In this document: one piece after another, positions 17,420-29,862 of the stretch | How the letters are laid out: every line of letters starts with the position of its first letter | Numbering within the stretch: position 1 is the stretch's first letter | Assembly: GCA_038254365.1 (NCBI GenBank) | Contig: JBBSGI010000008.1 | Location: forward strand, 1-64,000 | DNA from: JAWWPG01 sp038254365 | Lineage (GTDB): Bacteria; Actinomycetota; Actinomycetes; Propionibacteriales; Nocardioidaceae | DNA length: 64,000 bases | Reading direction: 5' to 3' | Notes under the pieces: generated by a model | What the model was told of the DNA's origin: nothing | Database searches by the model: none | The model's input: the letters and a program-made list of their open reading frames with translations, nothing else | Translations under genes and position numbers: made by a program

Positions 17420-17501
17420 ACTGGGCCGTTGGTCCGGCTCTCGCCATGACCGACCGATCAGTCGATCGACCCCACCCAGCAGGAAGTGACGACGTACTCG
17501 C

Positions 17502-18065
17502 ATGGCATCGACGAACGACCTCAAGAACGGCATGGTGCTCAACCTGGACGGCCAGCTGTGGTCTGTCGTGTGGTTCCAGCACCACAAGCCCGGTAAGGGC
17601 AACACCGTCGTACGTACCAAGCTCAAGCATGTGCTGTCGGGCAAGGTTGTCGACAAGACGTTCAACTCCGACACCAAGGTCGAGACCGCCAACGTCGACA
17701 AGCGCGGTATGACCTATCTCTACAACGACGGCTCCGCATACGTGTTCATGGACACCGAGACGTACGAGCAGATGGCGATCATGCCCGAGACGGTCGGAGA
17801 CGCCGCGAAGTTCATGCTGGAGAACCAGGATGCGACGGTCGCCGTCCACGAGGGGCTGCCGCTCTACATCGAGTTGCCGGCGTCGGTCGAGCTCACGATC
17901 GAGTACACCGAGCCGGGGCTGCAGGGCGATCGGTCGACGGGCGGTACGAAGCCGGCCAAGCTCGAGACCGGCGCCGAGATCGCCGTACCGCTGTTCATCA
18001 CCACCGGTGAGAAGGTCAAGGTCGACACCCGCGACGGGAGCTATCTCGGCCGTGTCACGGGTTGA
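17502..18065 (+). CDS. efp: Elongation factor P
   Basis: Encodes 187 residues with the three OB/KOW domains of EF-P. It relieves ribosome stalling at polyproline. The N domain (MASTNDLKNGMVLNLDGQLW) carries the loop HHKPGKGN with Lys32 at the tip. Many actinobacterial EF-Ps described as working without Lys modification have PGKGP here; this one has Asn after the last Gly. The C-terminal signature region (FITTGEKVKVDTRDGSYLGR) is intact. nusB follows almost directly. An AGGAAGTGA ribosome site is upstream. Confidence 0.97.
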   Translation: MASTNDLKNGMVLNLDGQLWSVVWFQHHKPGKGNTVVRTKLKHVLSGKVVDKTFNSDTKVETANVDKRGMTYLYNDGSAYVFMDTETYEQMAIMPETVGDAAKFMLENQDATVAVHEGLPLYIELPASVELTIEYTEPGLQGDRSTGGTKPAKLETGAEIAVPLFITTGEKVKVDTRDGSYLGRVTG

Positions 18066-18078
18066 CCAGCGCTCGCCG

Positions 18079-18525
18079 ATGGGGGCGCGCACCAAGGCCC
18101 GCAAGCGTGCGCTGGACATCCTCTTCGAATCCGAGCTTCGTGGCCTGGGAGTTGGGGAGACCCTCGCGGACCGCACGGCGGCCGCCGACCCGCCGCTCAA
18201 CCCCTACACGATCATCCTGGTCGAGGGCGTGATCAGCCATCAGCCCGCCATCGACGAGCTCATCTCGACGTACTCCACCGGCTGGTCCCTCGACCGGATG
18301 CCAGCCGTCGACCGGACCCTCCTGCGGCTCGGCGTCTTCGAGGTGCTGTACGTCGACGAGGTGCCCCAGGGTGTGGCCATCAGCGAAGCCGTCGCGTTGG
18401 CCAAGGACCTCTCCACGGACGAGTCGCCCGCCTTCGTCAACGGCGTGCTCTCCGCGATCGCAGCCCACCCGCCGGTAGATCCCGCCATGGACGACCCGCC
18501 TGGCTTCACCAGCCCGCCCAGCTGA
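18079..18525 (+). CDS. nusB: Transcription antitermination factor NusB
   Basis: Encodes 148 residues. NusB pairs with NusE/S10 in rRNA antitermination complexes. The start MGARTKARKRALDILFESEL fits the family; an alternative GTG at 18052 would add nine residues and overlap efp. LDRMPAVDRTLLRLGVFEVL and VAISEAVALAKDLSTDESPAFVNGVL are the conserved helices. The C-terminal tail (DPPGFTSPPS) is unremarkable. It is cotranscribed with efp in most actinobacteria. Confidence 0.95.
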   Translation: MGARTKARKRALDILFESELRGLGVGETLADRTAAADPPLNPYTIILVEGVISHQPAIDELISTYSTGWSLDRMPAVDRTLLRLGVFEVLYVDEVPQGVAISEAVALAKDLSTDESPAFVNGVLSAIAAHPPVDPAMDDPPGFTSPPS

Positions 18526-18896
18526 GGGGCGGCGCGACGTCGAGTGGCGGATTGCCCCCTGGTCCGCCCGCGGGCAGCGCTAGCCTGTGGCGATCGCGAG
18601 GAGCCGCTATGAGGAGGAGCCGCTATGAGTCTGTCGAGATGCGCGTTGCGTCGTGGCCGTCAATGGCCGTTGTGAGCTCGCCGTCGTCCCTGGGGTGATC
18701 GCCGTCGCGACCGGTGCAGCGTTGCTGCTCGTGCGGGTTCGAGCTCGCTCCAAGAGGCCCGACCGGACGCCAGCCGTGTTCGCCTTCCACAGATAGCCAA
18801 CGCCCGAGCGCCTGCTTGTCACCGCGTGATTCTGGTTGTGGAGAAAGAGCCCGAGGTCATCCGAAAATGTCGGTGGCCGGTCGTAGATTCGCATTC
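18526..18896 (+). other. Intergenic region, no confident gene
   Basis: This stretch between nusB and the DUF222 remnant contains a 15-base direct repeat (GAGGAGCCGCTATGA at 18598 and 18614). There is also a possible 47-codon frame from GTG 18653 to TAG 18796, with a hydrophobic segment GVIAVATGAALLLV followed by a basic tail (a small membrane protein or debris). Nothing here is firmly a gene. Confidence 0.4.
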
Positions 18897-20459
18897 ATGT
18901 TCGATGACCTGCAGGTGCCGTTCGACCCAGAGGAGGTCGCGCCCGGGGACTGCGACGTGGACTACTGGTCACCCGACGCCGAGCTGGATGCGGCGGCGTG
19001 TGCTGTCTGGACGGAGCGGGAGGCTGCCGAGCAGGCATCGGAGCTCTCGGTGCACCGGCTGGATGCCGATGCCACGTTGGACCAGGTCGATGTGGCCCGC
19101 AGGCAGGTGAACCTGGCGGAGGTGCGCCAGCTCGACCTGGTCGCGCACTGGGCCGACCTGAACGCCGTGTGCGACCGGCCCGGTGGACCCAAACCACCGG
19201 GTGCGGAGCGGCTAATCACCCCCGGTGGCGACGGGACCCCGGCAGTGGCCGAGTTCGCGCCGGCCGAGCTGGCCATCGCCCTGCAGGTCACCGTCAACGC
19301 CGCCGGGAGTCTGGTGGCGGATGCGTTGGACCTGCGGCACCGGTTTCCGCTGCTGTGGGACCGGCTGCACACTGGGGACATCCCGGTGTGGCAGGCCAGC
19401 AAGACCGCCCAGACCAGCCGGGGCCTGTCAAGAGAAGCCGCTGGGCAGGTGGATCGCCAGATCGCCGGTCACCACGGCCACCTGCCCTGGGCCCGGTTGA
19501 AGAAGGCGCTCGACGCGGCGATCCTGCGCGCCGACCCACCTAAAGCCATGTCGGACGCCGAGCAGGCAGCGGCGGAGGCCGGGGTCAGCTGGCGCAAGGA
19601 CGACGTCACCCACGGCTACGGGGTGATGATCATCAAAGCCGCTGCCGGAGACCTGGAAGCGTTCGACCAGGCGTTGGATGTGATCTCCCGGTCGTTGAAG
19701 GTCCTCGGCGACCCCCGCCCCGCCGACCAGCGCCGGGCCACCGCGATCGCCATCCTGGCCGACCCCGACGGCGCCAAGGCACTCGTCGACCGGGCCGAGC
19801 AGACCCGCAAGACCATGCTCGAAGCCGCCGCAGCCAGACGGGCCGGCAACGGCGTCCTGGCCGACACCCTGGACCTGGCCGTCGACCGGCGACCCCTCGT
19901 CTTCACCAACGCCGTCCTGTATCTCCACCTCACCCGCGACACCCTGGACGACATCCTCAACGGTGTCCCGCATGCGCAGGCGGGGGTGGTGCGGATCGAG
20001 GACATCGGACCCGTCATCGCCGACCAGGCCCGACAGTGGCTCCGGCATTCAAACGTGACCGTCAAGCCCGTCATCGACCTCGCCGGCATCGCCCCGGTCG
20101 ACCGGTACGAGACCCCACCCCGCATCGCGGAAGCGATCGGGCTGATCCACCCCGCCGACTACTCCTCCTACGCGACGTCAACGAGCCGACATCAAGACAA
20201 CGACCATCCAGAACCACGGTCAACGACCACAGACAGGCCATTGCACCACAGACCCACCGCACCGGCGACCCAACCCGTCAACCAGGCCCATGTGTCATCA
20301 CCGGATCAAAACGCACGCCGGTTGGACCGTCAGACAGGTCAGACCCGGCGCCTGGCTCTGGCGCACCCCCCACGGCTGGTACTCCCTCGTCGACCACCAC
20401 GGCACCACTGCGTTAGGTCGACTCTGACTCAGTCGCTCATTCGCCGGTGGCTCCGTTGA
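18897..20459 (+). pseudogene. DUF222 / HNH endonuclease (13E12-type) gene with broken HNH domain
   Basis: The DUF222 body is intact from MFDDLQVPFDPEEV to VDRYETPPRIAEAIGLIHPA, about 420 residues. The C-terminal HNH nuclease has lost its frame: the original frame ends in a non-homologous Arg-rich tail (to 20459). A second frame holds the next piece (APQTHRTGDPTRQPGP). A third frame, 20290-20427, holds the true end (MCHHRIKTHAGWTVRQV...LWRTPHG). At least two indels are needed to restore D-x-DH and the HHRIKTH part. These genes are abundant and mobile-looking in actinobacteria. Start 18897 was chosen over 18867 by similarity to the usual MF-D/E opening. Confidence 0.85.
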
Positions 20460-20975
20460 TCGCCTCACGCAGCAGGTCGGCGTGCCCGTTGTGCCGCGAG
20501 TACTCCTTGAGCATATGGAGGAAGACCAAGCACAGGTTCATCGACTCCTTGCGCTCTCCGGGACCAGTGAACCCGTGGTCGAGGTCGAGCCCGGCCACTG
20601 CCTCACGTGAAGCCTGCATCTCGGCGTCGAGCCGGCTGAGATCGTCGTACGCGGTCGCAGCGTCGATCAGTTCGATTCGCCGTCCGGGAACTCCTCGGCA
20701 CAGTAGCTGTCGTCGAGCTCGAGATGGGCGGCCTGACGGCGGAACCACCACTGCTCGTTCTCCGCGAGATGCCGTGCCAGTCCCACCAGAGTCAGCGACG
20801 TCGTGGGGATCGCGCGCTCGACAAGGTACTCGGGCGAAAGACCGTCACACTTCCACCTGAACGTTCCCCGGTGAAACTCGAGCACGCCTCGAGCACGATG
20901 CACTCGTCTCCGGTCCCCCGCGACTCGCTCGGGGAACTGGCCAGGTGATGGCGGTGGTGCCACGGTGTCGGTCAT
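20437..20975 (-). pseudogene. DinB-like / DUF664 protein, split by one frameshift
   Basis: The 5' part reads from ATG 20975 (MTDTVAPPPSPGQFPERVAG) through LEFHRGTFRWKCDGL and TLVGLARHLAENEQWWFRR to YCAEEFPDGE. It then stops at 20667-20669. The rest (ELIDAATAYDDLSRLDAEMQ ... LVFLHMLKEYSRHNGHADLL) continues in another frame to 20437. Joined at about 20680, these give a complete DUF664 protein with the metal-type histidines HLAE and HNGH. DinB-fold proteins include thiol-dependent metalloenzymes; the role of this one is unknown. One base separates it from an intact gene, so a sequencing error is possible. Confidence 0.8.
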
Positions 20976-21015
20976 CGCGGCCACGATAGGGAGGCGGCGC
21001 GCGATGACCACGGCT

Positions 21016-21507
21016 TTACCCGCAGGACCATCGCTCGACGGAGCGGCGCGCGGCCACCAGGATGCTGGCATGTGCCGCTCCGCCGTCGGAAGCCAAGGCT
21101 TCGGGGTGCCACCACCGATGGTCGTCGATCGTCTTCAACTCCCAGGTGTCGTGGCCGCCGAAGGTCACTGTTGTGTCGTCGACCCTGAGGGCGAAGAAGG
21201 TCTGCTCTTGCACCAAGTGGAGGCCTCCCCAGTCGAACTCGATGGTGTCCGCGTGTACGGGGTCGCCAAGGGCGGCCGGCTCGACGCGGATGCCTGTCTC
21301 TTCGAAGAGCTCGCGGGCACCGGCCTCGGCGAGGGTCTCGTCTCCCGCGACGGCGCCGCCGATCGTGAACCAGTACGGGGACTCCGGGTGGTGCGGATCC
21401 CAGCCGTGCAGCAGGAGAACCCGACCCGCGGGATCGACCGGCAGCACCCGGGCCGTCGAACGCCGCACTGTCGAGCCTGGCGGCGGCAACTCCGGCGTGG
21501 CGCTCAC
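21016..21507 (-). CDS. NUDIX hydrolase
   Basis: Encodes 163 residues from GTG 21507. A perfect NUDIX box is present: GAVAGDE-TLAEAGA-RELFEETGI fits G-x5-E-x7-RE-x2-EE-x-G-hydrophobic. The sequence around it (RVLPVDPAGRVLLLHGWDP, YWFTIGG, FFALRVDD, WWHPEAL) matches small housekeeping NUDIX proteins that hydrolyse nucleoside-diphosphate derivatives. The open frame extends to 22047, but that part is antisense to pyrR. The exact substrate is not predictable. Confidence 0.9.
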   Translation of the reverse strand: MSATPELPPPGSTVRRSTARVLPVDPAGRVLLLHGWDPHHPESPYWFTIGGAVAGDETLAEAGARELFEETGIRVEPAALGDPVHADTIEFDWGGLHLVQEQTFFALRVDDTTVTFGGHDTWELKTIDDHRWWHPEALASDGGAAHASILVAARRSVERWSCG

Positions 21508-21560
21508 CGCGCCAGCGTAGTCAATCGCCCGGTGGTGTAGCGTGGCCCGCGATCGACATC

Positions 21561-21600
21561 CTTTAACGAGCCGTCCGGTGAGGCGGAGAAGGAGGTCAGC
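21561..21600 (+). promoter_or_regulatory. PyrR-binding RNA element in the pyr leader
   Basis: CTTTAACGAGCC is followed by a hairpin: CCG-T-CC (21571-21576) pairs with GG-CGG (21582-21586), leaving loop GGTGA. The TCCGGTGAGGC core closely fits the PyrR-binding consensus (UCCNGNGAGG). The ribosome-binding site GGAGG (21590-21594) lies immediately after the hairpin, nine bases before the pyrR ATG. This suggests that PyrR-UMP binding blocks translation rather than transcription; no terminator stem is evident. Confidence 0.75.
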
Positions 21601-21603
21601 GTC

Positions 21604-22167
21604 ATGACGCCTGCCCATCCTGGCGGTCTCGACACCGACATTTCCCGTATCGTTGTCGACGCGTCGGACATCTCCCGCGCACTGACGCGCATCGCCCACG
21701 AGATCCTCGAGCGGAACAAGGGCGCGGAGCACGTCGTCCTGCTGGGCATACCGCGCCGAGGGGTTCCCCTCGCGGCGCGCATCGCCACCCTCATGTCGCA
21801 GGTCGAAGGCACGCACGTCCCGCACGGTGCACTCGACATCACGATGTACCGCGATGACCTGCGCCTCAAGCCGGCTCGCGCCCTCGAACACACCGCGATC
21901 CCCGGCGACACGATCGAGGACGCCGTCGTGGTACTCGTTGACGACGTCCTCTTCTCCGGGCGCACCGTCCGCGCCGCGCTGGACGCCCTCAACGACGTGG
22001 GTCGGCCACGCGCCGTCCAGCTCGCCGTGCTGGTTGACCGTGGGCACCGCGAGCTGCCGATCCGCGCCGACTTCGTTGGCAAGAACCTGCCCACCAGCCG
22101 GTCCGAGACGGTCCGGGTGTCGCTCGAGGAGTCCGACGACCGCGACGCCGTCGTGATCAGCCCATGA
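21604..22167 (+). CDS. pyrR: Bifunctional pyr operon regulator / uracil phosphoribosyltransferase PyrR
   Basis: Encodes 187 residues. PyrR binds UMP/UTP and the pyr leader RNA, and has weak UPRTase activity. The PRPP-binding motif VVVLVDDVLFSGRTVRAALD is intact, as is LGIPRRGVPLA. It opens the pyrimidine operon behind its own RNA target and overlaps pyrB by ATGA. Confidence 0.96.
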   Translation: MTPAHPGGLDTDISRIVVDASDISRALTRIAHEILERNKGAEHVVLLGIPRRGVPLAARIATLMSQVEGTHVPHGALDITMYRDDLRLKPARALEHTAIPGDTIEDAVVVLVDDVLFSGRTVRAALDALNDVGRPRAVQLAVLVDRGHRELPIRADFVGKNLPTSRSETVRVSLEESDDRDAVVISP

Positions 22168-23132
22168 AGCACCATCTGCTGTCGGCCGCCGACCTGACCC
22201 GAGACGACGCGTTGCTCATCCTGGACACCGCCGCCGAGCTGAGATCCCTCGCCGACCGGCCGATCAAGAAGCTGCCGACCCTGCGGGGGCGCACCGTCGT
22301 CAACCTCTTCTTCGAGGACTCGACCCGTACCCGCATCTCGTTCGAGGCGGCGGCCAAGCGGCTCTCCGCCGACGTCATCAACTTCTCCGCCAAGGGCTCC
22401 AGCGTGTCAAAGGGCGAGAGTCTCAAGGACACCGCGCTGACGCTCGAGGCGATGGGTGCCGACGCGGTCGTCATCCGGCACAGCTCCTCGGGAGCTCCGC
22501 ACCGGTTGGCGAACAGCGGATGGGTGCGCTCGAGTGTGGTGAACGCGGGCGACGGGACACACGAGCACCCGACCCAGGCCCTGCTCGACGCCTTCACGAT
22601 GCGCCGCCATCTCGGGGACCTCGACGGGCGCCGGGTTACCATCGTCGGCGACGTGCTGCACAGTCGGGTGGCGCGTTCCAACGCGTTGCTGCTCAGCATT
22701 CTCGGCGCCGAGGTCACACTGGTCGCGCCGCCGACGCTGCTACCGGTCGGCGTGGACGCGTGGCCGGTCCAGACGTCGTACGACCTCGACAGCGCGCTGG
22801 ACAAGAGCGACGTGGTGATGATGCTGCGGGTCCAGCACGAGCGGATGAACGCCTCCTTCTTCCCCAGCGCCCGCGAGTACAGCCGGCGCTACGGCCTCGA
22901 CGACCGACGATTCGCCCGGCTGGCCGACCACGCCATCGTCATGCATCCCGGGCCGATGAACCGCGGCATGGAGATCTCCGCGAACGTCGCCGACTCGGCC
23001 CGGTCGGTGATCGTCGAGCAGGTGACGAACGGCGTCGCCGTCCGGATGGCGGTGCTCTACCTGTTGCTTTCCGGGCCGGCTCAACAGAACTCGGCCTCCC
23101 CGGCCCCACCAGACGAAGAGATCACCCGATGA
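22164..23132 (+). CDS. pyrB: Aspartate carbamoyltransferase catalytic subunit
   Basis: Encodes 322 residues. It joins carbamoyl phosphate and aspartate. The carbamoyl-phosphate loop FFEDSTRTRISFEAA is canonical; HPTQALLDAF and MHPGPMNRGMEIS follow. No pyrI regulatory gene is present, as expected in actinobacteria. It overlaps pyrC by ATGA. Confidence 0.98.
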   Translation: MKHHLLSAADLTRDDALLILDTAAELRSLADRPIKKLPTLRGRTVVNLFFEDSTRTRISFEAAAKRLSADVINFSAKGSSVSKGESLKDTALTLEAMGADAVVIRHSSSGAPHRLANSGWVRSSVVNAGDGTHEHPTQALLDAFTMRRHLGDLDGRRVTIVGDVLHSRVARSNALLLSILGAEVTLVAPPTLLPVGVDAWPVQTSYDLDSALDKSDVVMMLRVQHERMNASFFPSAREYSRRYGLDDRRFARLADHAIVMHPGPMNRGMEISANVADSARSVIVEQVTNGVAVRMAVLYLLLSGPAQQNSASPAPPDEEITR

Positions 23133-24412
23133 GCACGGACTACCTCATCAAGGGCGCCAGCGTTCTGGGCGGCGAGCCCGCCGACCTCCTGCTCCGGGAC
23201 GGCCGCATTGGTGACCCGGTCGAGGCCAAGGCCGGTACGACGACCCTCGACGCCGCAGGCCTGGTCGCGCTGCCGGGGCTGGTCGACCTCCACACACATC
23301 TGCGCGAACCCGGCCGCGAGGACGCCGAGACGGTGCTCAGCGGGTCGCAGGCGGCGGCGCGGGGCGGCTTCACCGCCGTGCACGCCATGGCCAACACCGA
23401 CCCGGTGGCCGACACCGCCGGTGTGGTCGAGCAGGTCCACAACCTGGGACTGGCCGGCGGCTACTGCGACGTCCGGCCGGTCGGCGCGGTCACCGCCGGC
23501 CTTCGAGGTGAGCGGCTGGCGGAGCTCGGCGCCATGGCCGACTCGGCCGCTCGGGTGCGGGTCTTCTCCGACGACGGCCGCTGCGTGTCCGATGCGGTGC
23601 TGATGCGCCGCGCGCTCGAGTACGTCAAGGCGTTCGACGGAGTCATCGCCCAGCACGCCCAGGAGCCCCGACTCACCGAGGACGCCCAGATGAACGAGGG
23701 CATCATGTCCGGCATCCTCGGGATGCGTGGCTGGCCAGCCGTTGCCGAGGAGGCAGTGATCGCTCGGGACTGCCTGCTCGCCGGACACGTCGGTTCTCGG
23801 TTGCACGTGTGCCACGTCTCGACCGCCGGATCGGTCGAGCTGGTCCGCTGGGCCAAGAGCAAGGGGTGGGCGGTCACGGCGGAGGTGACCCCCCACCACC
23901 TCATGCTCACCGACGAGCTCGTCGCGACCTACGACCCGATCTACAAGGTCAACCCGCCGTTGCGCACCAGCGCTGACGTGGAGGCGCTGCGCGCCGGGGT
24001 CGCCGACGGCACCATCGACTGCGTCGCCACCGACCACGCACCTCATCCGACCGAGGACAAGGAGTGCGAGTGGGCCGCGGCGGCCCTGGGGATGCTCGGG
24101 CTGGAGACCGCGCTGAGCGTCGTGCAGCACGCGCTCGTCGACACCGGGCTGCTCGACTGGGCGGGAGTCGCGGACCGGATGTCGGTGGCGCCGGCCCGCA
24201 TCGGGCGCCTTTCCCACCACGGCGGTGCCCTCAGCTACGGCTCGCCCGCCAACCTGACCCTCGTCGACCCGTCGGCAACCCGCGTCGTCGACCCGGCCGA
24301 CTCGGCATCGTTGTCGCGCAACACGCCGTTCCGAGGGCTGCAGCTGCCCGGCGCGGTCGTCGCAACGTTCCTCCGCGGCAAGCCGACCGTGCTCGACGGG
24401 AAGCTGCAGTGA
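23129..24412 (+). CDS. pyrC: Dihydroorotase
   Basis: Encodes 427 residues from ATG 23129. It cyclises carbamoyl-aspartate to dihydroorotate. The metal site DLHTHLREPG, TAVHAMANTDP, the His ligands in QHAQE and HVCHVST, and the catalytic Asp in CVATDHAPHP are those of class I dihydroorotases. The upstream extension of the open frame lies in pyrB. It is coupled to carA by GTGA. Confidence 0.97.
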   Translation: MSTDYLIKGASVLGGEPADLLLRDGRIGDPVEAKAGTTTLDAAGLVALPGLVDLHTHLREPGREDAETVLSGSQAAARGGFTAVHAMANTDPVADTAGVVEQVHNLGLAGGYCDVRPVGAVTAGLRGERLAELGAMADSAARVRVFSDDGRCVSDAVLMRRALEYVKAFDGVIAQHAQEPRLTEDAQMNEGIMSGILGMRGWPAVAEEAVIARDCLLAGHVGSRLHVCHVSTAGSVELVRWAKSKGWAVTAEVTPHHLMLTDELVATYDPIYKVNPPLRTSADVEALRAGVADGTIDCVATDHAPHPTEDKECEWAAAALGMLGLETALSVVQHALVDTGLLDWAGVADRMSVAPARIGRLSHHGGALSYGSPANLTLVDPSATRVVDPADSASLSRNTPFRGLQLPGAVVATFLRGKPTVLDGKLQ

Positions 24413-25519
24413 CCGAGGCCATCCTCACTCTGGAGGACGGGCTGACCTTCCACGGCGAGGCGTACGGCGCGGTCGGCGAGACCGTGGGAGAGGCGGTCTT
24501 CTGTACCGGGATGACCGGGTACCAGGAGACCCTGACCGACCCCTCCTACCACGGGCAGGTTGTCGTGATGACGGCACCACACGTCGGCAACACCGGCGTG
24601 AACGACGAGGACAACGAGTCGTCGCGGATCTGGGTCGCCGGATACGTCGTGCGCGAGCCCGCCCGGCTCGCCAGCAGCTGGCGCGCCCAACGCACCCTCA
24701 CCGAAGAGCTTTGCGCACAAGGAATCGTCGGAATCAGTGGTCTCGACACTCGGGCGCTCACCCGGCATCTGCGCGAGCGCGGCACGATGCGGGTAGGCCT
24801 CTCCTCGGTCGACACCGATGCCGCGGCGCTGCTGCGTCGCGTGCTCGAGGCGCCCCCGATGGCCGGGTCGGCGCTTGCCCATCAGGTGTCCACCCCTGCG
24901 CCGTATGTCGTTGCAGCCGACGGCCAAGCTGCCCACCGGGTCGTGGCACTCGACCTCGGGATCAAGACCATGACCCTGCGACGGTTCGCCGAGCACGGGG
25001 TCGAGGTTGTGGTGTTGCCCGCCGCCTCGACGTTCGACGACGTGCTCGCGCATGCACCCGACGGGGTCTTCTTCTCCAACGGGCCGGGCGACCCGGCCAC
25101 CGCCGATCTCGAGGTATGCGTCATCCGCGACACGCTCTCGCGCGGCATCCCGTTCTTCGGCATCTGCTTCGGACACCAGCTGCTCGGCCGAGCGCTCGGT
25201 CTGCCGACATACAAGCTCGGCTACGGACACCGCGGCATCAACCAGCCGGTCAAGGACCTGACCACCGGCAGGGTCGAGGTGACCTCGCACAACCATGGCT
25301 TCGCGGTGGGTATCCCCGAGGGCAGCGTCGGAGATCGGTTCGACACCGACTTCGGACCGGCCATCGTGACCCACCGCAACCTCAACGACGGCGTGGTGGA
25401 GGGGCTGGCGCTGCTGGAGCGGCCGGCGTTCAGCGTGCAGTACCACCCCGAGGCCGCCGCCGGGCCGCACGATGCCGGGTATCTGTTCCAGCGGTTCTGT
25501 GACCTCATGGCTGGCGCTC

Positions 25520-25527
<8 letters not shown>
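24409..25527 (+). CDS. carA: Carbamoyl-phosphate synthase, small (glutaminase) subunit
   Basis: Encodes 372 residues from GTG 24409, whose last two bases begin the pyrC stop. The class I amidotransferase triad is present: Cys in FFGICFGHQLLGRA, and His and Glu in VQYHPEAAAGPHD. The CPSase small N-domain starts TEAILTLEDGLTFHGEAYG. It supplies ammonia to CarB. The 3' end overlaps carB by 8 bases. Confidence 0.97.
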
Positions 25528-28830
<3,303 letters not shown>

Positions 28831-28831
<1 letters not shown>

Positions 28832-29862
28832 TGTATCGCGGCCTGTTCCGGGCTGTGCTGTCGCGACTCGACGCCGAGCACGCCCACCACCTCGGCTTCG
28901 GTGCGCTTCGAGCCGGCGCACGGGTGCCCGGTCTGCTCGGCGCGGCGCAGCGCGGTGACCCCGCGCAGCCGGTGCACGCCTTCGGGCTCACCTTCCCCGG
29001 CCCGCTGGGCGTCGCGGCCGGCTTCGACAAGAACGCCGTGGGCATCGATGCGCTGGCGAGGGTCGGGTTCAGCTTCGTTGAGGTCGGCACGGTGACCGGC
29101 CAGGCGCAGGCCGGGAACGACCGCCCGAGGTTGTCCCGTCTGGTGGCCGACGAGGCGCTCGTCAACCGCATGGGCTTCAACAACGACGGGGCGGCCACGG
29201 TCGCCGCTCGGCTGGCCGCGCGACGCCAGAGGGGAGGGCCGCACCGAGACGTGGTCGTCGGTGTCAACATCGGCAAGACCAAGGCGGTGGCCGATGCCGA
29301 CGCCGTGGCGGACTACGAGCTGAGTGCCCGTCTGCTGGCGCCGTACGCCGACTACCTCGTCGTCAACGTGAGCTCGCCAAACACGCCCGGGCTGCGCGAC
29401 CTCCAGGCGGTCGACCGGCTGCGGCCGCTGCTGCTCGCGGTCCGCCGGCAGGCCGACGACGCGGCCGACCGCCACGTCCCCCTGCTGGTGAAGATCGCCC
29501 CCGACCTGGCCGACGACGAGCTCCAGAGCATCGCCGGTCTCGCTGTCGACATCGGCCTGGACGGGATCATCGCGGTGAACACCACGCTCTCCCGTTCCGG
29601 CCTGGTCAGCCCGCCGGCCGTGGTCGCGGCGGCGGGAGCCGGAGGGCTGTCGGGGAGGCCCTTGCGCGCGAGGTCACTGGAGGTGCTCAGGCTGCTTCGC
29701 CGGCACGCCGGCACGATGCCCCTGATCTCGGTGGGTGGGGTGAGCACGGCCGAGGACGTCGCCGAACGGCTCGCCTCCGGAGCGGTGCTGGTCCAGGCCT
29801 ACACGGCGTTCGTCTACCAGGGCCCGGCTTGGCCGTCGCGAGCCCAGCGGGCGCATGGCTGA
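28831..29862 (+). CDS. pyrD: Dihydroorotate dehydrogenase (quinone), class 2
   Basis: Encodes 343 residues. It oxidises dihydroorotate with FMN and membrane quinone. A class 2-type amphipathic N terminus (MYRGLFRAVLSRLDAEHAHH) precedes the barrel. GVAAGFDKNAVG, the catalytic Ser region NVSSPNTPGLR (179-189), VKIAPDL and IAVNTTLSR are all present, so this copy should be active. The ATG uses the last base of the carB stop. A second DHODH-like gene lies two genes downstream. Confidence 0.97.

Noticed and set aside
18607..18894. Leftward 95-codon frame before the DUF222 gene
   Set aside because: No homology-like features and no ribosome site; overlaps the likely DUF222 leader.
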